DNA of 64,000 nt from Lactarius indigo. Lineage: Eukaryota; Basidiomycota; Agaricomycetes; Russulales; Russulaceae. Made by a program: the position numbers and the translations under genes. Under the pieces are notes generated by a model. That model had not been told where the DNA came from, searched no databases, and was given only the letters and a program-made list of their open reading frames with translations. The stretch lies in contig JAFKAC010000011.1 of NCBI GenBank assembly GCA_025766275.1, positions 62,001 to 126,000 of the forward strand, given 5' to 3'. Of this stretch, positions 56,633-64,000 are shown piece by piece; the first letter of the stretch is position 1, and the number at the start of each line of letters is the position of its first letter.

Positions 56633-57218
56633 CACTCTGACAATCTGACTTTCAACTCTCTGACACTCTGACACTCCAACTCTCTGACACTGTGAGTCTC
56701 CAATTCTGACACTTATTGAATATATTATCTATAAATATTTTCCCTAAATAATATATTATGTGAGTTTCAGGCAACCTGGCTTACTGATTTTGTGATAACT
56801 TTTAAATTTTTACATGGAGTCTTGTGTAGCAGAAATTGTTGAATTATTTTTCAATGAAAAAACATTAAATCTTTTCTGAATGTGGCCACAGAATGGACTG
56901 TGAAAAAATGCGTGACAGGTGTGACAGGTATGGACTTTATGTCTTTTCAGGGATTTTCCATTTTTGAGAAATTGTGGAAAGACTTTAAATTCATGCCACA
57001 GCTTTTCTTGAGGACAATTGTGACATAAGATATATATGTTTTGCATATTTAATTGTTAAGTCTTTTCACAGTTTTTCTCATCTGATAATCCCTGAATGGA
57101 CTTAAAGTCCATTTACCATAATTTTCTGAGTACAGATTTTATAAAATCTTTATGTATTAGTCATCAATTTTTTACAATCTTTTTGTGTAAAGACAGAATC
57201 ATGCTGTCAGTGTATACA
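56633..57218 (-). repeat. FB-1 right arm
   Basis: Inverse copy of 53517-54102. Confidence 0.88.
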
Positions 57219-57302
57219 TGGTGTGGATGGATGGCAGTCACATGACTAACTACTCATGTGACAGTGTGGGGTTTGTGTGATGCATAGCTTCTGCTGAACC
57301 AG

Positions 57303-57830
57303 TGTTACAGTCCACTTGCCTTATCAAGCTTAGAGGTTATTGGGTTAGTTCTGGACTTACATGTGGGCCTTGTGTGCCTGCTTTCTGATGCTTTACAGTT
57401 CGCAATTGGGTCTTATGACTGTTATGCTTTGTGGACAGATATCACTGTACGTTCTGACTGGCTGATGCATTCTGTGCTGACTGATACAATACCAAGGGCC
57501 TTATGCCATTGGTTGTACTTATCTATGACTCAGTATGACTCAGTACGATACTAGGGTTTCTGGGTTTGGATCTGACTACAAACTTTACCATTACCAGTAT
57601 ATAGGAAGTGCGCTGGGACAGAGTATTCCCCAGCTTGAGTTCTTTTATTCTCCTACTGTTCAATAGGACCTCAGGCTTTCCCTTCTTTTGTGATCAATTG
57701 TTCACCTCCTATCTCTCCTTTGGTTGACAACTGTTCAACTCTTTCTCTTCCTATTCCCTGATTATCTCATCAGGAAGTTGCCTTGTCTGGACTACTAAGG
57801 AGACATTCAAGCATTCCAGCTTGTCTCACA
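57303..57830 (+). repeat. LTR-like stretch
   Basis: Runs from TGTTACAGTC to TGTCTCACA with a TATATA box at 57598 and the word ACTAGGGTTT found in other LTRs here. The flanks ACCAG and AGTAG do not form a clean duplication. Only a possibility. Confidence 0.3.
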
Positions 57831-58271
57831 AGTAGTAGTCATGTGCCAACACTAGTGTTGCCGTGGCTCGGCTCAAATCGGCTGAGCCAGCCAAGCTGAG
57901 CTGTTTTGAGCCGAGCCAAGCTGACACATCGGCTCAGGACCAAAATTGGCTCAGCTCGGCTCGCGAGCTGGCTGAGCTGGGCTGAGCCAGGCTCGATTAG
58001 GAACGACCAGATTAGGCAGGGCTCGCCCGGCTCGTGAGTACGCTTGAGCAGGCGAGAATGGATTCTGCCTGGCTGAGCCAGGAACGAGCTGGCCAAAAAC
58101 GGAATATATTTGCTCAACGTGCGTGTCCAGTGTCTGCTGGGGCTCTCAGAAGAAAAGTGGGTAAGTCCTCTTTTTTGGCGTCTCCTCAGACGACCTTGCG
58201 CAAACTCTGACAAAATAAAATAAAACATGTGTATTGCTGTAGACTACATAGTATAGAGAATACATTTTTTT

Positions 58272-59189
58272 TTCTATCTACTGCCCGGGTGCGGCTGAGT
58301 CGAAGGCATCGCCATCGTCGCCGCGGTGGTGGTCGCGGTTGCCGCGGTGGTGGTCGTAGTGGTCGCCGCGGTGGTGGTCGTGGTCGCGGTGGTGGTCGCG
58401 GTCGTCGCGATGGTCGTCGCGGTTGCCGTGGTCGTGGTCGTGGTCGCCGCGGTGGTAATCGCGGTCGCCGCGGTCGTGGTTGTTGTCGCGGTCGTGGTCG
58501 CGGTCGCCGCAGTGGTGGTGGTGGTCGTGGTTGTCGTCGCGGTTGTCGCGATGGTCATCGCGGCTGCCGCGGTGGTGGTGGTGGTCGCGGTGGTGGTTGT
58601 GGTCGCAGTTGCGGTCGCGGTCGCTGCGGTGGTGGTTGTGGTCGTGGTTGTGGTCGCCGCGGTCATGGTCGCGGTCGCCGTGGTGGTCGCTGTGGTGGTC
58701 GTGGTCGCCGTGGTGGTCGCGGTTGCCGCGGTGGTGGTCATGGTGGTCGTGGTCGTGGTTGCAGTTGCGGTTGCGGTCGTGGTCGTAGTCGTGGTCGTGG
58801 TCGTGGTTGTGGTCGCCGCGGTCATGGTCGCGGTCGCCGTGGTGGTCGCTGTGGTGGTCGTGGTCGCCGTGGTGGTCGCGGTTGCCGCGGTGGTGGTCAT
58901 GGTGGTCGTGGTCGTGGTTGCAGTTGCGGTTGCGGTCGTGGTCGTAGTCATGGTCGTGGTCGTGGTTGCGATCGTGGTCGTGGTCGTGGTCGCCGTCGCC
59001 GTGGTGGTTGCTGTGGTGGTCGTGGTCGCTGTGGTGGTTGCGGTTGCCGCGGTGGTGGTCGTGGTGGTCGTGGTGGTCGTGGTGGTGGTTGCGGTTGCGG
59101 TCGTGGTTGTGGTCGTAGTCGTGGTTGTGGTCGTAGTCGTGGTCGTGGTCGTAGTCGTGGTTGTGGTCGTAGTCGTGGTTGTGGTCGTA

Positions 59190-59224
<35 letters not shown>

Positions 59225-59240
59225 GGTCGCAGTCGTCGCA
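58272..59240 (+). repeat. One-kilobase GGTCGY hexanucleotide-type array
   Basis: Nearly pure G/T/C on the plus strand in three- and six-base words (GGTCGT, GGTCGC, GGTGGT, GGTTGC). A higher-order block near 58645-58790 is repeated about 159 bases later. Open in all frames (Arg/Gly, Val/Ala, Thr/Ala, His/Asp). Lies between the hAT-1 left end and its gene. Confidence 0.85.
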
Positions 59241-59641
59241 CCCCAGGGCTGGCGCCATCGCCGTGGCTGCCTTGGGGGCTTGGGGGTTCGGGGCGTGGCT
59301 ATCGCAGGGCAGGTCCTGCCGCTGCCTTGTTACCTGCGAGGGCACGTGTGGGTGAGTCAGTGAGCCAGGCAAAAAAAAAAGAAGTACTTACTTTGTGGCC
59401 AAGAGAGAGGGTGGGTCGTAAACCTGTGCCAGTGGTGCTCGCGAGCACGAACGCGAGTTGTGCAATGCAAGGGCAAGGAATTTTCGCAGCCACCGCATGT
59501 ACGACGCGCATTCCCACGCTCTCGTCTCGGCTCCTGCTGTCTGCTACAGTCTCATCTCTCCTCATCTCTGCCTGATCTCAGCTGATCTACTTCAGCTTGC
59601 TTCTTTTATTTTTTTTTGTACTACTCTTGGCTACGTCTACT

Positions 59642-62600
59642 ATGGCTGGATCTAGGAAGAGGGCCCCTTCAACACCCAAGAGGACTCCAAAAAGGCCAAA
59701 GACCAAGAAGAGCCAGGTCAAACAGCGGGAGCTTCCTGGTGGTGCTTTGGAGATGTCTTTTCAGCTTGATGGTATGTGCTCATTGTTTTGATGGTATCCA
59801 TACACTCATATTGTGTTAGTCTCATCCACAGCTGCTCAGACATCAGTTGCCAGTGCCAGACATGTGCACTTTAATCTAGGCTCTTCTGCAGCTTCAGGTG
59901 GCCCTCCTGGACCCTCACAGCAGGGAGAGGACCCCTTTGCAGGTTCTTCACCTGCTCAGGCTGCCAATCAAGTGAGTATCTATTTTATTAATTTTATAAT
60001 CATTTTTTAACAAATTTAATACAGGGAGGCCTTAGCTCACCCCAACCTGAGAACTTTGACCTTGGAAATGGGTCAGATGGCTCTCAGGAGGGTGGTGCTA
60101 ATTTCAATAGCCCTCAGGAAGGCAACTCTGACCCTCCAACTCCAACTCGCCGCCCAAGGAGGGCTCAAAAAGCTGGTTCAAGGCTGGGCTCAGGTGATGA
60201 CACCTTGAGGTTTTTTCAGGCTGTTGATGGGAAGAAACAGTGCAAGTTTTGCTTGTGAGTTTTTTATTCTTATTTTTATTTTTATTTCTAAAAATTATTT
60301 TTATAGGATACTTCATCAAGAGGATGCGTCCATCAAAGTACACTCATATCGCTCCACTACTGCAACAGGTCCTCTGCGGTCCCATCTGCTCAATCACCAT
60401 GCAGATGAGTGGGTTACAGAGTGCCAAAGACTCAAAATTGAGCTGAGAGGTAAAGAGGGAGAAGAAGCTGTTGCAAGAGTTACTGGAGTTCCTGTAGAGC
60501 ATCAAGCTAGGCGCCGCACTCCCTTCACTCAAGACAACTTTTTAGATGGCCTTGTGCAATTTATTGTTGCCACAGATCAGGTTTTTTATTTAATTTTAAT
60601 TTTTTTTCCCTATTTAATGTTTTTTTTTTTTTTTTTTAGCCTATGATGATTGTGGAGAGACCAGAGTTCCGCCACCTGTGTCTCCTACTCCGCCCTGAGC
60701 TGAGTGATGCAGACATCCCTCACAGGACCACTATGCAGAAGCGCATTGTGGAGAACTGTACAGAGGCACTCCACAATTTGTCTCAGCATATTCAGGTAAT
60801 ATTTTATTATTATATCTTAGTGCTTGAGGGCTAACTTCTATTTAGACAAGCTGCCTTGGGAGGGTCTCTTTTACCACAGACATGTGGACAGACCCTGACC
60901 TCAAGCCATACATGGCTGTTACTGCTCACTGGCTGGAGCAGATCCAGACTCAAGATGGCCAGCAAAAGCTAACCCTTAGAGCTGACGTTATTGGATTTGT
61001 CTATTTTCCTGGGTCCCACACTGGAGAGAGGTTAGCTGAGGTCTTTCATTTTATCATTACTAGGATGGGGCTTGAAAGAAAGGTAATGTCTACTTCATTT
61101 TATATATAAATTTCGACTAATTAATTTTTTTTAAAATAAAGATTGGTTGGATAACAACAGATAATGCATCCAACAACAGCTCTATGATGGAGGCACTAGA
61201 AACTCAGTTAAAGAAGCAATATCCTAATACTGGGTTTTCTGCAGAGCAGTGCCACATCAGGTAAGTGTCAAACTATTTAATATTTTTTTGCTAACACTTT
61301 TTAGATGCTTTGCCCATATTGTAAATCTTGCATGCAAGGCAATGCTTGAGGAAGCAGTTGAACTTGGTTTTGACCAAGTTAAAAGGCTTCAGCAAATTAT
61401 TGTTTATGTGAGCCTTTCCTTTTTTTTTTTCTTTTTTTTCTTCTTTTTCCCTTCTTTTTTTCGAGTTTTTTTGTCTTTTTTTCTTTTTCTTTTTCTTTTT
61501 CTTTTCTTTTTCTTTTTCTTTTTCTTTTTCTTTTTCTTTTTCTTTTTCTTTTTCTTTTTCTTTTTCTTTTTCTTTTTCTTTTTCTTTTTCTTTTTCTTTT
61601 TCTTTTTCTTTTTCTTTTTCTTTTTCTTTTTCTTTTTCTTTTTCTTTTTCTTTTTCTTTTTCTTTTTCTTTTTCTTTTTCTTTTTCTTTTTCTTTTTCTT
61701 TTTCTTTTTCTTTTTCTTTTTCTTTTTCTTTTTCTTTTTCTTTTTCTTTTTCTTGTTTCTTTTTCCGAGTTTTTTCTTTTTTTTTTTTTTTTTTTCTAAT
61801 TTATTTATAATAGATCCGCAACTCATCACGAAGGCGTGATATATTTTCTACAATTGCAAAGGAGTCAAATGTGCCTCCTTTGCAATTAATTCTTGATGTG
61901 GAGACCAGGTGGTCCTCTGCCTATTTAATGATCAAGAGGGCATTTATTTTGAGAGAGGTATTTTTTAAGCCATTTAATAAATTCTAATGCTAACTTTTAG
62001 TTAGGCAATTGATAGGTTTACTCAGGAGGGAGGGCCAGACCCATTAAATGAGGAAGATTGGAGGGTCCTTGGGGGACTTCAGAGAATTCTTCAGGTGTGC
62101 AGACATTTTCTCTCTCTGATTGTCTATTAATTTATTTATTAGATCCCCTTCTGGTATCAGCAATCACTTTCTTATGAGAAGATGCCAACACTTTGTGGCA
62201 CAGTTGCTGCATTTGAGGGCTTTTTAAAAACCCTGAATGACTTGGCAAATACCTTGGAGACTGAGAGACAGGATATTGGTCTTATTATTGGAAAAGCTTC
62301 AGAGAAGATAGTTCCATATTCTATCCAGGCCCTTGACCTTCCAGTATATCAGCTTTCAATGGGTGAGTGGCTGTCTTAATATTCTGCATAATTTCTCATC
62401 TCATGTAAACAGTTCTTAACCCTTTGACAAAGCTTGAATGGTTCAAGCAACACTACCAATCAAATGTTTCTGAAGCAGTAAAGTGCCACCTCCTTGATGC
62501 AGTGAGTGCTTTTAATTTTATCATGCTACTCTAAAACTAAAATTCTAAGTAGCTCAGACCATTGTACACACCATCTAGAGCCCCTACTAGATCAACTGTA

Positions 62601-63128
62601 CCCCCTCCACCCCCTGAACCATTTGGTGGCATGCAGGCCACTTTGGCAAACCTTGGTATTGGCCCAATGCCTGTCTACAGACCACAGGCAAATACCTTAG
62701 AAGGTGAAGTTGATGACTATCTAGCAGCCCCAGTCAAATATGCCAATATTCTTGAGTTCTGGCAGGTATGTAGAATGGTTCATTTTGTTAGGGAGTACTG
62801 ACAGTAGTTGGAATGGCAGGAACACCAGAAAAAGTGGCCAACACTCTTCAAGCTTGCCATGGACTTACTCCCCATTCAAGCCACTTCAGTCCCATGTGAG
62901 CATGTCTTCTCAGCAAGCAAGGAGACAGCTAGAGCCAGGAGGAACCGCCTTAAGCCAGGCAGCATGGAAGCCATACAGATACTTAAGTTCCAGGCAAAGT
63001 ATAAAAGGGAACTCAATTTTACTGAAGGGCTTGGAGAGAAGGATGAAATGGAAGAGCTGGAGGGAATGGAGGCAGTCAGACCAGTTGAGGACTTGAGGGC
63101 TTATCTCAGGGGCATTAGTGAGCAGTAG
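59642..63128 (+). CDS. hAT-family transposase with BED zinc finger, 14 exons, intact
   Basis: Exons: 59642-59771, 59820-59971, 60025-60254, 60307-60580, 60640-60795, 60846-61082, 61142-61260, 61305-61407, 61814-61957, 62005-62094, 62143-62362, 62413-62501, 62553-62765, 62808-63128; sum 2478 bases, 825 residues. All introns are GT-AG and no stop or frameshift is needed. Basic N-terminus (PKRTPKRPKTKK, nuclear signal), BED finger (CKFC...LRSHLLNHH), catalytic core (FTTDMWTD, WITTDNASNN, then VETRWSSAY), and the C-terminal dimerisation region (LEFW...PTLFKLAMDLLPIQATSVPCEHVFS...RRNRL). This cut-and-paste enzyme acts on its own ends. No CGA-to-TGA decay, unlike the retroelements around it; it may be active or only recently silent. 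hAT-2 is a partial sister. Confidence 0.92.
61482..61753 (+). repeat. (TTTTTC)n microsatellite inside intron 8
   Basis: About 45 units of TTTTTC. It expands intron 8 (61408-61813) to 406 bases, against 42-59 for the other introns of the gene, and acts as a giant polypyrimidine tract before the acceptor AATAG. Confidence 0.95.
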
Positions 63129-63170
63129 TTTAAAGAGAATTTTATTTGCAACAAGGCTATATACATGTAT

Positions 63171-64000
63171 TTGTACCTAGGAATGAACTACATAAAAGTA
63201 GGGGACCTGTGCGACTCACCTGGGGTGGCCAGAGAGGGAAAAGGGGGTGGGAAGAGAAAGGGGGGTGTGGAGGGGCAAGAGGAGGGTGCGCGAGGGCTGT
63301 CCGAGGGTGTCCGAGGGCCTTCCGAGGGTGTCCGAGGCATCCAGGGGCACCCGATGGTCGTCCGAAGGTGGGCGGGTGCCAGCGCCGGCAGTGAGGGTGG
63401 TAGCGGTGGCGGCGGTGGCGACGCGAGGGCGGTGGCGGCGGTGGCGACGGCGGCGACGCGAGGGTGGTGGCGGCGGTGGCAGCGAGGGTGGTGGCAGCGG
63501 CACCAACGGCTGCGCGGTGGCCAGAGGAGCGGCGATGGGCGGCGACGGGCGGCGACGAGAGTGAGGGGCGGCGAGCGGCGACGAGCAGCGGCGACGCGAG
63601 GGCGGTGGCGGCGGTGGCAGCGAGGGTGGTGGCAGCGGCACCAACGGCTGCGCGGTGGCCAGAGGAGTGGCGATGGGCGGCGACGGGCGGCGACGAGAGT
63701 GAGGGGCGGCGAGCGGCGATGAGCAGCGGCGACGAGAGCGAGGGGCAGCGAGGGGCGACGAGCGGCGACGAGAGCAGGCAAGGGGCGGCGAGGGGTGACG
63801 AGCGGCGACCAGAGCAGGCGAGCGGCGACGAGCGGCGACCAGAGCGAGCAAGGGGCGGCGAGTGGCGATGAGCGGCGACGAGCGGTGACGAGCGGCGACG
63901 AGCAGCCACCAGAGAGAGCGAGCGGCGGCGAGTGGCGATGAGCGGCGGCGAGGGGCAACCAGAGCAAGCGAGGGGCGGCGAGAGCACAGAAAAGGCCAGA
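63171..64000 (+). repeat. GC-rich tandem array to the window edge
   Basis: First irregular GTCCGAGGG words (63295-63360), then GGCGGTGGCGACG and GCGGCGACGAGCG words. A block of about 140 bases near 63470-63600 recurs at about 63610-63735. Open in several frames without domain content; no gene called. Confidence 0.75.

Larger units (their letters stand above)
53517..57218. mobile_element. FB-1: foldback-like element with 586-base inverted arms
   Basis: The arms (53517-54102 and 56633-57218) are inverse copies in which I found no difference; both end TGTATACACTGACAGC. Inside the arms follow arrays of an eight-base unit in opposite orientation (54643-54863 and 55344-56632), then a unique centre of about 480 bases. 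A solo LTR of the TyE family sits in the left array. Organisation matches foldback transposons (long arms with tandem repeats), but no transposase is visible. The ends allow a TA duplication (TA|TACACTG...CAGTGTA|TA), which is weak because the terminus is itself palindromic. Confidence 0.7.
57851..63170 (+). mobile_element. hAT-1 DNA transposon (left end and gene; right end not found)
   Basis: The left end is placed near CACTAGTGTTGCCGTGGCTCGG because hAT ends commonly read AGTGTTGCC and because the next 230 bases are dense in GGCTCGGCTC/GAGCCGAGCC inverted words, typical subterminal binding sites. The transposase gene is 59642-63128. No matching right terminus (GGCAACACTA) was seen before 64000, so the right edge given is only the end of the gene region and the element may run off the window. 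Confidence 0.6.

Noticed and set aside
55319..56674. Long minus-strand frames with repeating Ser-Glu-Cys-Gln-Ser-Val-Arg patterns
   Set aside because: They are the translation of the octanucleotide array in three registers; eight and three give an endless eight-residue cycle.
53517..57218. CRISPR-like array
   Set aside because: Eight-base units without spacers in a eukaryotic context; it is a microsatellite array.
57303..57830. Solo LTR with target duplication
   Set aside because: The flanks ACCAG and AGTAG differ at two of five bases, so I list it only as LTR-like.
58229..59575. Long Arg/Gly-rich frame (and Val/Ala, Thr/Ala, His/Asp frames on the same stretch)
   Set aside because: All six frames are open because of the GGTCGY array; no splice sites, start context or domain support a protein.
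61249..61839. Poly-Phe and poly-Lys frames
   Set aside because: Translation of the TTTTTC microsatellite inside an intron.
63157..63987. Ser/Pro/Arg-rich frames in the terminal GC array
   Set aside because: Repeat-driven; no start or domain.

Overview
The window looks like a repeat-rich chromosomal region of a filamentous basidiomycete, probably an agaricomycete. The reasons are short (45-65 base) GT-AG introns in every cellular gene I could splice, chromodomain-carrying Ty3 retrotransposons, a fungal Ty1/copia element and a BED-finger hAT transposon. There is no prokaryotic signal. The organism call is inference; the transposon calls rest on motifs I read directly.

Left part (1-7644): three Ty3 elements stacked in each other. 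TyA (3' half, LTR 1920-2605) sits in the RNase H region of TyB (2606-6319), which sits in the gag of TyD (minus strand, 6320-7644), which breaks an acidic gene gZ (from 7645). From 7980 to 13551 lies older sequence with a divergent pair of multi-exon genes of unknown function (gW minus, gU plus) and minisatellites.

Middle part (13552-45259): one gene, gY, whose start is at 13552 and whose stop is at 45257, is broken by three insertions: TyC (13714-27625), a solo LTR-G (28873-29503) and TyE (29553-45068). TyC gag carries a solo LTR-G that carries a copia element (CopH, 15922-21292) that carries another solo LTR-G. TyE's 5' LTR carries the complete TyF (37096-44906). Every junction has a 5-base target duplication, and removing the inserts restores the interrupted reading frames.

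Right part (45260-64000): a C-rich degenerate repeat, a TyA-type LTR fragment, a hAT fragment, the truncated TyJ with two solo LTRs in it, a foldback-like element with 586-base inverted arms and octanucleotide arrays (53517-57218), and an intact-looking 14-exon hAT transposase gene (59642-63128) flanked by long G-rich arrays.

Shared biology of the Ty3 elements: an 11-base self-complementary primer site beside the LTR, a -1 gag-pol junction at GGGTTTT, and an extra open reading frame (ORF3) between the chromodomain and the 3' LTR, in some copies with zinc knuckles. Nearly all of about 50 premature stops in them are TGA at sites where sister copies have arginine, as expected from C-to-T decay of CGA codons. 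The hAT gene shows no such decay.
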